This document shows, piece after piece, positions 30,963 to 40,999 of a stretch of DNA of 64,000 bases. A program made the position numbers and the translations under genes. Source of the stretch: Microbulbifer variabilis ATCC 700307. Its GTDB lineage: Bacteria > Pseudomonadota > Gammaproteobacteria > Pseudomonadales > Cellvibrionaceae. The notes under the pieces were generated by a model, which saw only the letters and a list, made by a program, of their open reading frames with translations, searched no databases and was not told the DNA's origin. The DNA is taken from assembly GCF_000380565.1 (NCBI RefSeq), contig NZ_AQYJ01000029.1, positions 558,001-622,000 of the forward strand, written 5' to 3'. Numbering within the stretch: the first letter of the stretch is position 1; each line of letters begins with the position of its first letter.

Positions 30963-31790
30963 TTAGTCAATTCTGCGTTCGATACCGGCTTGTGACATTA
31001 AGCGCGTCGCAAGCTCCTCCACTGAAAGCTGTGTGGCATTGAGAAAAGGCACTTGTGCCCTTCGCAACATCTGCTCCACTTGGCGCACTTCGAATTCACA
31101 TTGCTCCTTAGAAGCGTAGCGGCTATTGGCGCGTCTTTCCTGCCTAATTTGCATCAGGCGCTTGGGATCTATGGTCAGACCAAATAACTTGCGGCGATAA
31201 GGGCGCAAAATCTTTGGCAGTGTGGTGGAGTCCATGTCCTCCTCGGTAATGGGGTAGTTGGCAGCACGTAGCCCAAACTGCAGTGCCAGGTACAAGCAGG
31301 TGGGCGTTTTGCCGGACCGGGATACGCCGAGCAGTATCACGTCAGCCTGCTCAAACTCACTAACCCTGCGTCCATCATCGTTGTCGATAGCAAAGTGCAC
31401 CGCATCAATGCGCTCACTATAGCGGCGGTTGTCGGCAATGCCGTGGGAGACATTGACGGTCTGTGCCGGGTCTCTACCGAACAGGTTGGCTAATGGTGTC
31501 AGGTAGTTTTCGAAAACATCCAGCATCAAGGCGGGACTTTGGTGTAACTGATCGCGGATCTGGTCAGAAACGATACTGGTAATAATGATCGGTTGGAGGC
31601 CCGATTCTTTAGCAGCTTTTTCAATCCGCTGAAGTGCTAGCTGTACCTTCTCGTTAGAGTCGATATAAGGCAGGGTTACCTGTTCCACATGCTGGTCCTG
31701 GAACTGGGCCAGAAGGCTGTGACCGATAGCTTCCACAGTGAGACCGGTTCCGTCGGAAATGAAAAAAGCGGTGCGCTTGTCTTTTGCCAT
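30963..31790 (-). CDS. ppsR: PEP synthetase regulatory protein (DUF299 kinase/phosphotransferase)
   Basis: A 275-residue DUF299 protein that inactivates PEP synthetase by ADP-dependent phosphorylation and reactivates it by phosphorolysis. It starts with the FISDGTGLTVEAIGHSLL segment and has the P-loop GVSRSGKTPTCLYLA near residue 154. It is divergent from its target ppsA across 204 bp, the common arrangement. Confidence 0.95.
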   Translation of the reverse strand: MAKDKRTAFFISDGTGLTVEAIGHSLLAQFQDQHVEQVTLPYIDSNEKVQLALQRIEKAAKESGLQPIIITSIVSDQIRDQLHQSPALMLDVFENYLTPLANLFGRDPAQTVNVSHGIADNRRYSERIDAVHFAIDNDDGRRVSEFEQADVILLGVSRSGKTPTCLYLALQFGLRAANYPITEEDMDSTTLPKILRPYRRKLFGLTIDPKRLMQIRQERRANSRYASKEQCEFEVRQVEQMLRRAQVPFLNATQLSVEELATRLMSQAGIERRID

Positions 31791-31951
31791 AATTCTTCTC
31801 TATCTGTTGGCAGGTTGCCGGGCGGCGAAAAGGCGCCCAGTATAAAAGGGGTGGGACAAAAGGTCTTTTATTCCGTGATACTGAAATTTTTGTAGAAAAT
31901 TTACAACATTTTCAACGTATTTTACGGGCTATTTTTTACAAGACTCATCCT

Positions 31952-31957
31952 TATAAT
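31952..31957 (+). promoter_or_regulatory. Candidate -10 box of the ppsA promoter
   Basis: A perfect TATAAT lies 38 bases ahead of the ppsA start in the divergent ppsR-ppsA spacer. No -35 hexamer sits at the expected distance, so activation by a regulator is possible. Confidence 0.4.
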
Positions 31958-31994
31958 CAGCGCCCACTAATACCTGATTTCAGAGGGGCTTCAC

Positions 31995-34358
31995 TTGACG
32001 AACTTCACCATCGACTTCGCAAAACTGGGTATGGACGATGTCGACAAGGTCGGCGGTAAAAACGCATCACTCGGTGAGATGATCTCTTCACTTGCCGGTG
32101 CCGGCGTGAGTGTACCGGGCGGCTTTGCAACTACCGCGGAGGCCTTCCAGGCTTTCCTCGCCCACGAACAGTTAGAGCAGCGAATCGCCGAGCGTTTGAA
32201 AGGGCTGGACGTTGGTGATGTTGTGGAACTGGCGAAGGCCGGCGACGAAATTCGGAACTGGATTCTGCAAACGCCATTCCCCGCTCAGCTTGAAAAAGAG
32301 ATTCGTGATGGATACGAGGCTTTGGGCGGTGGTGAGACGGCTGTCGCTGTGCGCTCCTCCGCAACAGCAGAAGACTTGCCGGATGCCTCTTTCGCAGGCC
32401 AGCAGGAGACTTTCCTAAACATCCGCGGAGTTGATGCGGTTTTGCAGGCGGTTAAGGAAGTTTTTGCTTCTCTCTATAACGATCGCGCTATTGCTTACCG
32501 GGTACATACGGGTTATGCGGATGTGGGGGTAGCCCTGTCTGCTGGTATTCAGCACATGGTGCGCAGTGAAACTGGTGCTGCCGGTGTAATGTTTACCCTG
32601 GATACAGAGAGCGGTTTCCGCGATGTAATCTTTATCACTGCTGCCTTCGGTTTGGGCGAGACAGTGGTGCAGGGTGCGGTAAACCCTGATGAATTTTATC
32701 TGTACAAGCCTGCCTTGGATACTGGTCGCCCTGCGATTTTGCGCCGCAACCGCGGTAGTAAAGCAATCAAGATGGTATACGACCAAAGTGGTGAGTGCGG
32801 CCGTTCTGTTAAAACTGTTGAGGTGGCAGAAGAAGATCGCCAGCGTTTTGCTCTGAATGATGAAGAGTTGACCAGCCTGGCTGTGCAAGCTCGCAAGATT
32901 GAAGAGCACTATGGTCGGCCGATGGATATCGAGTGGGCCAAAGACGGTGACACCGGTGAGTTGTTTATTGTTCAGGCTCGTCCAGAGACAGTTCGTTCTC
33001 GCGATCAGGGTACCAGTATTGAGCGTTACAGCCTGCAGGAGCGTGGAGAGGTATTGTGTGAGGGCCGCGCGATTGGCCAGCGCATTGGCGCCGGCCGGGT
33101 GCGTAAGCTGAAGTCTGTTGAAGATATGGCGGCGATGCAGGATGGTGAAGTCCTGGTGACGGATATGACCGATCCAGACTGGGAGCCAGTGCTGAAGAAG
33201 GCCAGTGCGATCGTTACCAATCGTGGCGGCCGTACCTGTCACGCGGCCATTATTGCTCGTGAGCTGGGTATTCCCGCGGTGGTCGGCTGTGGCAATGCTA
33301 CCGAGCTGCTGGAAAGCGGCACTCCGGTGACCGTATCCTGTGCTGAGGGGGATACTGGTTTCGTTATGTCTGGAGAGCTGGATTTCCAGCGTGAGGAAAC
33401 TGAAGTTTCCGAAATGCCGGATCTGCCATTTAAGATTATGCTCAATGTAGGCAACCCGGATCGCGCATTTGCTTTCAGCCACCTGCCCAATCAGGGCGTA
33501 GGTCTTGCACGCTTAGAGTTCATCCTCAACCGCATGATCGGCATTCACCCAAAAGCTCTGCTGGAGCTGGACAGCCTGCCGGAGGACCTGCAACAGAATA
33601 TCCGTGAGCGCATTGGTGGCTATGCTTCTCCTGAAGACTTTATTGTTGAGAAGCTGGTTGAAGGTATCGCCACCTTGGCCGCTGCTTTCGCGCCTAACCG
33701 TGTCATTGTGCGTTTGTCAGATTTTAAATCCAATGAATACGCACACCTGGTTGGCGGCCAGTTGTATGAGCCTAGTGAAGAAAATCCGATGCTTGGCTTC
33801 CGCGGCGCTGCCCGTTATCGCTCTGAAGATTTCCGCCAATGCTTCGCTCTCGAATGTCGCGCATTGAAAAAAGTACGCGATGAGATGGGGCTGACCAATG
33901 TTGAAATTATGGTGCCCTTCGTACGTACACCGGAAGAGGCTGAGGAAGTTGTTGGCCTGCTTGCAGAGAATGGCCTGCGCCGCGGGGAAGGTGGACTCAA
34001 AGTCATTATGATGTGTGAGCTGCCTTCAAATGCCCTGCTGGCTGAGGAGTTCCTGCAGCATTTCGATGGTTTCTCTATCGGTTCAAATGACCTGACTCAG
34101 CTCACCTTGGGACTGGACCGAGACTCCGGCCTGGTGGCTGATCTATTCGATGAGCGCAATCCGGCAGTAAAGGCTCTGCTGTCCCGCGCTATCCAGGCTT
34201 GTAAGAAAGCCGGCAAATATGTGGGCATTTGCGGTCAGGGCCCTTCTGACCACAAAGACTTTGCCCGCTGGTTGATGGATGAAGGGATAGACAGTGTTTC
34301 CCTCAACCCGGATACCGCTGTAGATACCTGGCTATTCCTGGCGAACGAGGAAGCCTAA
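31995..34358 (+). CDS. ppsA: Phosphoenolpyruvate synthase
   Basis: Makes PEP from pyruvate and ATP, the entry to gluconeogenesis from pyruvate. The N-terminal ATP-binding domain contains [10 protein letters not shown] and [22 protein letters not shown]. The mobile domain has the phospho-carrier His416 in [21 protein letters not shown]. The C-terminal PEP/pyruvate barrel includes [17 protein letters not shown]. The 787-residue length matches E. coli (792). The start is a TTG; no better start exists. Confidence 0.97.
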   Translation: MTNFTIDFAKLGMDDVDKVGGKNASLGEMISSLAGAGVSVPGGFATTAEAFQAFLAHEQLEQRIAERLKGLDVGDVVELAKAGDEIRNWILQTPFPAQLEKEIRDGYEALGGGETAVAVRSSATAEDLPDASFAGQQETFLNIRGVDAVLQAVKEVFASLYNDRAIAYRVHTGYADVGVALSAGIQHMVRSETGAAGVMFTLDTESGFRDVIFITAAFGLGETVVQGAVNPDEFYLYKPALDTGRPAILRRNRGSKAIKMVYDQSGECGRSVKTVEVAEEDRQRFALNDEELTSLAVQARKIEEHYGRPMDIEWAKDGDTGELFIVQARPETVRSRDQGTSIERYSLQERGEVLCEGRAIGQRIGAGRVRKLKSVEDMAAMQDGEVLVTDMTDPDWEPVLKKASAIVTNRGGRTCHAAIIARELGIPAVVGCGNATELLESGTPVTVSCAEGDTGFVMSGELDFQREETEVSEMPDLPFKIMLNVGNPDRAFAFSHLPNQGVGLARLEFILNRMIGIHPKALLELDSLPEDLQQNIRERIGGYASPEDFIVEKLVEGIATLAAAFAPNRVIVRLSDFKSNEYAHLVGGQLYEPSEENPMLGFRGAARYRSEDFRQCFALECRALKKVRDEMGLTNVEIMVPFVRTPEEAEEVVGLLAENGLRRGEGGLKVIMMCELPSNALLAEEFLQHFDGFSIGSNDLTQLTLGLDRDSGLVADLFDERNPAVKALLSRAIQACKKAGKYVGICGQGPSDHKDFARWLMDEGIDSVSLNPDTAVDTWLFLANEEA

Positions 34359-34371
34359 TTTCCTCGCCGAT

Positions 34372-34395
34372 GCGGCCCTTATTGGGCCGCTTTTC
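34372..34395 (+). terminator. Rho-independent terminator after ppsA
   Basis: GCGGCCC (34372-34378) pairs with GGGCCGC (34384-34390) around TTATT, followed by TTTTCTATTTTT. Confidence 0.85.
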
Positions 34396-34788
34396 TATTT
34401 TTCAGTCTAAAACCTGGCTAAAATTTTTTTGCACAAACGCAAAGCGCCCCTGGCCAAAAATTAGGCTTCTGTTGCTGCTTCTCTCGATATCCTCGAAATT
34501 TGTCCTGCATTCTTTGTGTGAGACTTGCAGATCACACGCTATCTAAAAAATTCAAACCTCTATGCTTTTTCACCCAGAGAATTATTCATTCTAAGGCTTT
34601 GTATTTACCTCAATAGAATCGGAAGAGTCCTGAGGCAGCGCGTTAACCGGAAAAATTCGCGTATTTTGCTTTAGCACTGATTCACCAAATTGGGGATTAT
34701 CCCCGGGTTGAGCTTGAAAGTGGATTCGGTTGGGCTGTTTCCCTTTCCATCCACTTCAGCAAAGCAGATAAAGTTGTTGAGGTGAGCT
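34396..34788 (+). promoter_or_regulatory. 393-bp leader region of the L,D-transpeptidase gene
   Basis: No gene was recognised. Near the right end are two possible structures: GGGG-ATTAT-CCCC (34692-34704) and an 8-bp inverted repeat AAGTGGAT (34718-34725)/ATCCACTT (34749-34756) that ends about 20 bases before the GAGGTGAG ribosome site. They may form a leader structure or an operator. Confidence 0.4.
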
Positions 34789-35358
34789 ATGCAGTTAAGC
34801 AGACAATTAAAGATCCCCATTTTGCACATCTTCCTGATGTTATGTCTTTTGACATTGTTGGCGGTGCCCCCTGCAATAGCGAAGCCACGTGGTGGTAACT
34901 GGTTTGATGACCGAGCTGCCGCGAGGGGAGGAAGCCCGTCAATCAGGATTGATTTAAGTGAACAGCGAGCTTACTTGTACAAAGGTGGCAAGTTAGTAGG
35001 GGTATCCAGGATATCCTCAGGTAAACGCGGTTATAGCACACGCCCTGGACACTTCCGCGTTCTTTCCAAGCACCCCTATCACCGATCTTCGATTTACGGT
35101 AGTTATGTCGACAGGCGCTCGGGCCGCGTAGTGCGGTCTAATGTTAATACCCGTAAGCATCGTCGTCCTGCAGGTACTGTGTATCGTGGGGCCAGAATGA
35201 ATAATTATATTCGTTTTAATGGTGGAATCGGCTTGCACGCCTCAGGCAGTGTACCCAGATACCCGGCATCCCATGGCTGTGTGCGTATGCCCCCGCATAT
35301 GGCGAGAAAGTTTTATCGGCATGTGCGTGTTGGTACTCCGGTTAGGGTAACCCACTAG
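34789..35358 (+). CDS. Secreted L,D-transpeptidase (YkuD family)
   Basis: A 189-residue periplasmic enzyme. The signal peptide runs to about residue 31 (LMLCLLTLLAVPPAIA). A mature YkuD domain starts at SIRIDLSEQRAYLYKGG and ends with the catalytic IGLHASGSVPRYPASHGCVRM, nucleophile Cys164. It should form 3-3 peptidoglycan cross-links or attach proteins to the wall. The middle is very Arg/His-rich (KHPYHRSS, RKHRRPAG). It stands alone with its own terminator. Confidence 0.9.
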   Translation: MQLSRQLKIPILHIFLMLCLLTLLAVPPAIAKPRGGNWFDDRAAARGGSPSIRIDLSEQRAYLYKGGKLVGVSRISSGKRGYSTRPGHFRVLSKHPYHRSSIYGSYVDRRSGRVVRSNVNTRKHRRPAGTVYRGARMNNYIRFNGGIGLHASGSVPRYPASHGCVRMPPHMARKFYRHVRVGTPVRVTH

Positions 35359-35384
35359 ATGAATTTGTAACAGCGAAGGCTTGG

Positions 35385-35421
35385 CCGGGTATTATCAACA
35401 GTGGTGATACCCGGTATTTTT
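35385..35421 (+). terminator. Rho-independent terminator after the L,D-transpeptidase gene
   Basis: CCGGGTAT (35385-35392) pairs with ATACCCGG (35407-35414), followed by TATTTTTTT. Confidence 0.85.
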
Positions 35422-35490
35422 TTGTTTCCCTGCCAGCATTGCCCCAGTATCGCTATCATTCCTCTTTTCCCAATAACTGTGAGATAGCTG

Positions 35491-35970
35491 ATGCCAATTT
35501 CTACTCCTGATCTGTGCGATGCCCATGGCGACGAGGTGCGAGTGGTTGAGCCGATGTTTGTAAATTACGGAGGCCGAGAGCGTTTCGGTGGAAAAATTGT
35601 AACCATTAAGTGTTTCGAGGATAACTCATTGGTGCGTGAACTGGTGACGGAGCCGGGCCAGGGAAAAGTATTGGTGGTGGATGCGGGAGGTTCTATGCGT
35701 AGAGCCTGTTTGGGGGATATGTTGGCAGAGAAGGCCGTGGCAAATGGCTGGGAAGGGATAGTGATGTATGGGTGTATCCGAGATGTCGATGAAATATCTG
35801 CGTTGGACCTGGGTGTTCAGGCCCTGGGAACCCACCCGATGAAAACCGAAAAGAAAGGTGTTGGCGAAAGAGATCTTGCAGTTACTTTTGGCGGCGCTAC
35901 CTTCCACCCTGGAGAATATCTCTATGCTGATAATAACGGCATTATCATTGCCGATAAGCCACTAACCTGA
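35491..35970 (+). CDS. rraA: RNase E activity regulator RraA
   Basis: A 159-residue ring-forming inhibitor of RNase E. The N-terminus [17 protein letters not shown], the [19 protein letters not shown] loop and [16 protein letters not shown] are family hallmarks. It binds the C-terminal half of RNase E and dampens mRNA decay. Its target gene is most likely just off the left edge of this window. Confidence 0.94.
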   Translation: MPISTPDLCDAHGDEVRVVEPMFVNYGGRERFGGKIVTIKCFEDNSLVRELVTEPGQGKVLVVDAGGSMRRACLGDMLAEKAVANGWEGIVMYGCIRDVDEISALDLGVQALGTHPMKTEKKGVGERDLAVTFGGATFHPGEYLYADNNGIIIADKPLT

Positions 35971-35994
35971 AGTCAGATTCTCTGATTGAGCAAG

Positions 35995-36168
35995 TTACAC
36001 AGCGGCGTTATAGGCAACGATTGGCGATATGTGTAGCCCTTTTTCTGTGGGAAAGGCAATTGCCTGCACTGGAGAGCGTGTCCTAGCGACTATCGGCCTG
36101 GTCTGCATGGAGTTTTGGGGGAATACGAGCCCTACACTGATAAGTGTTGTTGTCACAATAACTTCCAT
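35995..36168 (-). CDS. Candidate 57-residue protein, unknown
   Basis: A short frame with a good ribosome site (AGGAAG, 36179-36174) five bases before its ATG. It begins with a hydrophobic stretch, MEVIVTTTLISVGLVF, then turns polar and ends LHISPIVAYNAAV. It might be a small membrane or exported peptide. It is convergent with rraA and fills part of the otherwise empty rraA-fadE gap. No family was recognised, and it could be chance. Confidence 0.3.
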   Translation of the reverse strand: MEVIVTTTLISVGLVFPQNSMQTRPIVARTRSPVQAIAFPTEKGLHISPIVAYNAAV

Positions 36169-36508
36169 AAGAACTTCCTAAATCTACTTTTTGTTATCGG
36201 TCTTTGGCGCACAAATATATATCCTTTTGGTGAACTTTTTTTTCGCGGAACTTGTTGAATTGTTTGTTTGCCAGGGTTGCTCACCCCGTTTAAAGCGACT
36301 GAAGGATAGGTAGACTTTCCTGAACAATGGTGTCAGCTGGCGCATCTCTTTACCTCCCTGCTTTCAACGTTCTCCGGCGGGTCATCCATTTCCTCAGGGC
36401 GTGGCTCCCCAGCGGAAAACGTCACCTATCATTGTGCTTTGGTAATCCTCGATATCCCGTTGGAAATGGCAGGGTATTTCGCCGTTACTGCCAGTATGGA
36501 AGGTAAAA
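36169..36508. other. 340-bp region ahead of fadE
   Basis: No gene recognised. It must contain the fadE promoter. No clear operator for a fatty-acid regulator (FadR or PsrA type) could be picked out by eye. Confidence 0.4.
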
Positions 36509-38743
36509 ATGAGTGAATGGCGTAAGAAGTTCTTTACCAGGCCTCTTCTCAAAGTCATTAAGCGGGTTCTTCCGCCAATTTCCGAGACTGAGCGCGAGGC
36601 GATGGAAGCCGGTGAGGTTTGGTGGGATGCCGAACTTTTATCGGGAAAGCCTGATTGGAAGCAGCTGCTGGACATGGGGCCGCCAGAGCTGAGTGAGGAA
36701 GAGAAGGCATTCCTGGATGGCCCCACAGAAGAACTCTGCCAAATGGTAAATGACTGGCAGATCAGCTTTGTCGATCACAATATCCCGGAGCATGTTTGGG
36801 ACTTCCTGAGAAAAAATCGCTTTTTTGGCATTATCATTCCCAAGAAATACGGTGGTCTTGGGTTCTCCCCCACAGCACATGCCGAGATAGTCACCAAAAT
36901 TTCCACCCGCAGCAATTGTGTGGGAGTGACGGTGATGGTGCCAAATTCCCTGGGCCCGGGAGAATTACTGTTATCCCATGGTACTCAGGAACAGAAAGAC
37001 TATTATCTGCCTCGACTTGCGGACGGGACAGATATCCCATGTTTCGCCTTGACCAGCCCCCAGGCAGGCTCAGATGCTGCAGCCATGGTTGACCGGGGTG
37101 AGGTTTGTTATGGGGAGTATAAGGGCGAGAAAGTCCTCGGCATGCGTGTGAACTGGCACAAGCGGTATATTACCTTGGGACCGGTAGCCACGGTATTGGG
37201 ACTAGCTTTCAAACTCTACGATCCAGAGCACATTTTGGGAGACAAGGAAGCGCTGGGAATTACCGTTGCACTAGTACCCACCGATACTCCCGGAATCACA
37301 ATTGGCCAGCGTCATTTACCAGCCATGCAATCTTTCCAGAACGGACCTAATTGGGGAAAGGATGTTTTTATTCCCATGGATTGGATTATTGGTGGCGAGG
37401 AAAATGTCGGGAAGGGTTGGGAAATGCTGATGAGTGCCCTGGCTGCAGGGCGCGGTATTTCTTTACCCTCACTGTCTACTGGCGGGGCCAAGATGGCGGC
37501 GCGTACCACAGGTGCCTATGCGCGTATTAGAGAACAGTTCAATGTGCCAGTTGGGCGTTTTGAAGGAGTACAGCGACGCCTGGCAGAGATTGCTTCTATC
37601 GCCTTCGTGCTCGATAGTGCCCATAAAACCACAACCCGAGCCCTTGACCATGGACGAAAGCCAGCGGTAATTACAGCCATAATGAAGGCTAATGCCACCT
37701 CTGGATTGCGTCATGCAGTTAATGATGCAATGGATATCCATGCTGGCAAGGCGATAATGGATGGCCCCCTGAATTACCTGGGGAATGCCTACCGTGCCGT
37801 ACCGGTAGCGATCACTGTAGAGGGTGCAAATCTACTGACCCGCAGCCTGATGATTTTTGGTCAGGGTGCAGTTCGTTGTCACCCCTACTTACTGGATGAA
37901 ATGTTAGCGGCGGAGAATCCAGATGAAGAAGAGGGCTTGGACCAGCTGGATAAGTTATTGCCCAAGCATATGTGGTTCCAGGTAAAGACTCTGTTACGAG
38001 GGTTTTTCCATGGCTGGACAGTAGGGCTTTTCGCCAGCAGTCCTCGCAATGTCGGCGGGGCAGCAAAATACTATCGACAATTGAATCGCTATTCGGCAGT
38101 GCTCACTTTAGTAACAGAAATTTCTTTGATGAGCCTGGGTGGAGAGTTGAAAAGAAAAGAACTGATTTCCTCGCGCTTGGGAGATGTTCTCAGCCAGCTC
38201 TATTTACTCAGCTGCACTTTGAAGCGCTTCTACGACGACGGAAACCCCAAGGATGATTTACCCCTGTTGGAATACTCCATGCGTGATGGACTACACAAAA
38301 TAGAGGTGAATCTTCTTGAAGTTTTTCAGAATTTTCCTCGACCATTCCTCGGCCAGGTTATGCATTTTCTAACCATGCCCTGGGGACACAGTGTACATAC
38401 CGCATCAGATCGCCAGGCTCATGCTTGCGCGGAATTATTGCTGACTCCCTCTAAAACCCGGGATCGTCTCACTAGAGGTGTATTCCTGGGCAACCCTGGT
38501 GATGGGGTGGATATTGTCGAGCAGGCATTTATAAAAGTTTGCGCGTCAGAGAGAGCTAGGGAAAAGCTCAAGAAAGGGGGAGTGCGTACCCTGAGCCGTG
38601 AGAGTGTGGATGAGGGCTTGCAGCGTAATTTGATTAGTGATGAAGAGGCTGATGCTTTGCGTGATGCTGCTGATGCCGTGGATAAGGCAATCCAGGTCGA
38701 CCACTTTGAGCATTTGGGGGAGGAGTCTGGAAAGATAGAATAA
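36509..38743 (+). CDS. fadE: Acyl-CoA dehydrogenase FadE, short form
   Basis: First step of beta-oxidation: FAD-dependent oxidation of acyl-CoA to enoyl-CoA. It has the FadE order: IIIPKKYGGLGFSPTAHAEIV, CFALTSPQAGSDAAAM, NWHKRYITLGPVA, then a helical domain with FGQGAVRCHP, and the long C-terminal extension of the FadE/DUF1974 type. At 744 residues it is about 70 shorter than the E. coli enzyme (814); the N-terminal membrane segments are missing. GGAAGG precedes the ATG. The next gene starts 6 bases later. Confidence 0.93.
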   Translation: MSEWRKKFFTRPLLKVIKRVLPPISETEREAMEAGEVWWDAELLSGKPDWKQLLDMGPPELSEEEKAFLDGPTEELCQMVNDWQISFVDHNIPEHVWDFLRKNRFFGIIIPKKYGGLGFSPTAHAEIVTKISTRSNCVGVTVMVPNSLGPGELLLSHGTQEQKDYYLPRLADGTDIPCFALTSPQAGSDAAAMVDRGEVCYGEYKGEKVLGMRVNWHKRYITLGPVATVLGLAFKLYDPEHILGDKEALGITVALVPTDTPGITIGQRHLPAMQSFQNGPNWGKDVFIPMDWIIGGEENVGKGWEMLMSALAAGRGISLPSLSTGGAKMAARTTGAYARIREQFNVPVGRFEGVQRRLAEIASIAFVLDSAHKTTTRALDHGRKPAVITAIMKANATSGLRHAVNDAMDIHAGKAIMDGPLNYLGNAYRAVPVAITVEGANLLTRSLMIFGQGAVRCHPYLLDEMLAAENPDEEEGLDQLDKLLPKHMWFQVKTLLRGFFHGWTVGLFASSPRNVGGAAKYYRQLNRYSAVLTLVTEISLMSLGGELKRKELISSRLGDVLSQLYLLSCTLKRFYDDGNPKDDLPLLEYSMRDGLHKIEVNLLEVFQNFPRPFLGQVMHFLTMPWGHSVHTASDRQAHACAELLLTPSKTRDRLTRGVFLGNPGDGVDIVEQAFIKVCASERAREKLKKGGVRTLSRESVDEGLQRNLISDEEADALRDAADAVDKAIQVDHFEHLGEESGKIE

Positions 38744-38749
38744 CGCTAC

Positions 38750-40975
38750 GTGGAACAAAAAAACTCCATGGAAGGCTCTTCCAAAGAGGCTCCAAGACGC
38801 TTTGCCAGTGTCGAGGAGTGTATTGATGCTCTGTTGGCAAAAGTTGGCAAGAAGGTTGTACTGGGTTTACCCCTTGGACTTGGTAAGGCCAACCATTTTG
38901 CCAACGCTCTTTATGCCCGCGCTGTTGCCGATCCCTCAATTTCCCTGACCATATTTACGGCTCTCACACTGGAACGGCCTCAGGGGGACAGCGATATCAG
39001 TCGTCGTTTTATCCAGCCATTACTGGATCGTTTATACAGTAGTTACCAGGACCTGGGGTATGTCTCACCACGCAGAAAGGAACATCTACCAAAAAATATT
39101 AATGTTATTGAATTCTTTATGGAGCCAGGTGCACTGTTGGGAAATCACTATGCCCAGCGACATTATGTAAGTGCGAATTACACCCAGGTGCCTGAAGATC
39201 TTCTGCGCTTTGGAGTGAATGTTATTGCCCAGATGGTGGCACCGATGGAGGGGGGAGGGCGTTACAGCTTGAGCTGTAATCCCGATTTGACTTTACCTTT
39301 GTTGAAACTGACAGCCAATCGGAAAGATCATCGGTTGTTCTTAGTGGGGGAGGTCAATCCGCAGCTGCCTTATATGACCGGTAGCAGTGAATTGGAAGAG
39401 AGTGAGTTTGACCTGCTGCTAGAAGGGGAGGTTTTTGATACCCCTTTATTCGCGGCCCCGGCTATCCCGGTCAGCTTTACCGAATACAGTATCGCATTCC
39501 ATATTGCTAGCATGGTCGCCGATGGAGGAACCTTGCAAGTGGGTATTGGGGCTTTGGGAGATGCGGTCTGCCATGCACTGCGTTTGCGGCATAAAGAAAA
39601 TGTCCATTACAGAAGTATCATTGAAAAACTGGTTGATCGTGAATCACTCCATTACCGGAAAGATCTTCCGCTGCTTTTGGAAAGTTTTAAGCAGGGTTTG
39701 TATGGCGCAAGTGAAATGGTGCCCCATGGTTTTCTGCACTTGCGCAGGGCGGGGGTTTTGTCCCGGGAGGTTTATCAGGATGCTGGGCTGCAACAGTTGT
39801 TGGATGGGGATGAAATCACCCATACCGTAAATGAGGAAACCTTGCTCGGATTGAAGAATGCAGGTCGTATCAGTTGTCCTCTCACTCCCGAAGATACAGA
39901 ATTCTTACAACGCTTTGGTATAGTCGACCCCAGCTACAGTTGGCGCGGGCACAAGCTATTAACGCCTGACGGTGAGGAAGAAGAGTGTGACCTGCACAGC
40001 GAGCATGGCCGCAGACGTCTGATTGGCAGCTGCCTGAATAAGAAACTGCGCGGCGGGATCTGGTTGCATGGAGGTTTCTACTTGGGGCCGGAATTAATGT
40101 ATCGGGAGCTGCGGGATCTTTCTCCTGATGAGCGCGCGGGAATTGATATGACCGCCATTGACTTCACCAATGATCTGCAGTCCCAGGGAGAACTGAAGCG
40201 CGCCCAACGTAAACAGGCTCGCTTTATCAATTCCGCCATGATGGTCACGCTGGGGGGCGCAGTGGTTTCAGATGCGCTGGTGGACAACCAGGTCGTCAGT
40301 GGCGTGGGTGGCCAGTACAATTTTGTTGCTCAGGCATTTGCGTTGCCGGGAGCACGCTCGGTGATTGCATTACCCAGCACTCGTGTGCGCGGTGGTATAT
40401 GCGAGAGCAATATTGTATGGGAGTACCCCCATGCCACTATTCCCCGGCACCTTCGCGATGTAGTGGTTACTGAATATGGCGCAGTGGACCTGCGCGGAAA
40501 AACCGATCGGGACGTAATGGTTTCCATGCTGAGTATTTGTGATAGCCGTTTCCAGGCAGTATTGTTGGAGCAGGCAAAATTCGCCGGCAAAATCGAAAAG
40601 AGTTTTGTCATCCCGCAGTCTTTTAATAACAACACCCCGGAACATATCACTGAAATTTTCTCCGTCGAAAGCACACTGGCGATATTGCCTTATTATCCCC
40701 TGGGTACAGATTTCACTGATGAGGAGGCCCTGCTTGCAGTCTCATTGCAGCAGTTGCGTGCGGCGGATCGCAGCTGGTGGCGAATGCTGATGGCAGTGAT
40801 CCAGGGACGTAAAGTGTGGCATGACAAGTCGACAGGCACTGAGTGGTTACAGCGTTGTTTGGCGCGAATGGGTTACGATCATACCGAAACTTACGAGCAC
40901 CGCCTGGAAGCTTACATTGTTGCCGCTGCATTACGGAATCACATCGACAGGCGCCGCCCACTGCGTTGGGAGTAA
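38750..40975 (+). CDS. Large acetyl-CoA hydrolase/transferase family protein
   Basis: A 741-residue member of the acetyl-CoA hydrolase/CoA-transferase family. An N-terminal half has KKVVLGLPLGLGKANHFANAL and a C-terminal half has VSGVGGQYNFVAQAF and the RVRGGICESNIVWEYPHA segment. Typical relatives are about 500 residues; here a middle section of roughly 200 residues (about 285-490) and a longer tail are extra. It may move CoA between acids or hydrolyse acyl-CoA. It probably shares a transcript with fadE. The start is GTG 38750, or ATG 38768. Confidence 0.82.
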   Translation: MEQKNSMEGSSKEAPRRFASVEECIDALLAKVGKKVVLGLPLGLGKANHFANALYARAVADPSISLTIFTALTLERPQGDSDISRRFIQPLLDRLYSSYQDLGYVSPRRKEHLPKNINVIEFFMEPGALLGNHYAQRHYVSANYTQVPEDLLRFGVNVIAQMVAPMEGGGRYSLSCNPDLTLPLLKLTANRKDHRLFLVGEVNPQLPYMTGSSELEESEFDLLLEGEVFDTPLFAAPAIPVSFTEYSIAFHIASMVADGGTLQVGIGALGDAVCHALRLRHKENVHYRSIIEKLVDRESLHYRKDLPLLLESFKQGLYGASEMVPHGFLHLRRAGVLSREVYQDAGLQQLLDGDEITHTVNEETLLGLKNAGRISCPLTPEDTEFLQRFGIVDPSYSWRGHKLLTPDGEEEECDLHSEHGRRRLIGSCLNKKLRGGIWLHGGFYLGPELMYRELRDLSPDERAGIDMTAIDFTNDLQSQGELKRAQRKQARFINSAMMVTLGGAVVSDALVDNQVVSGVGGQYNFVAQAFALPGARSVIALPSTRVRGGICESNIVWEYPHATIPRHLRDVVVTEYGAVDLRGKTDRDVMVSMLSICDSRFQAVLLEQAKFAGKIEKSFVIPQSFNNNTPEHITEIFSVESTLAILPYYPLGTDFTDEEALLAVSLQQLRAADRSWWRMLMAVIQGRKVWHDKSTGTEWLQRCLARMGYDHTETYEHRLEAYIVAAALRNHIDRRRPLRWE

Positions 40976-40999
40976 GTCGTTGCCTGCTTAGTATTGTTT

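Noticed and set aside
32415-33482. 355-codon open frame antisense to ppsA
   Set aside because: A shadow of the PEP synthase gene with no recognisable protein features.
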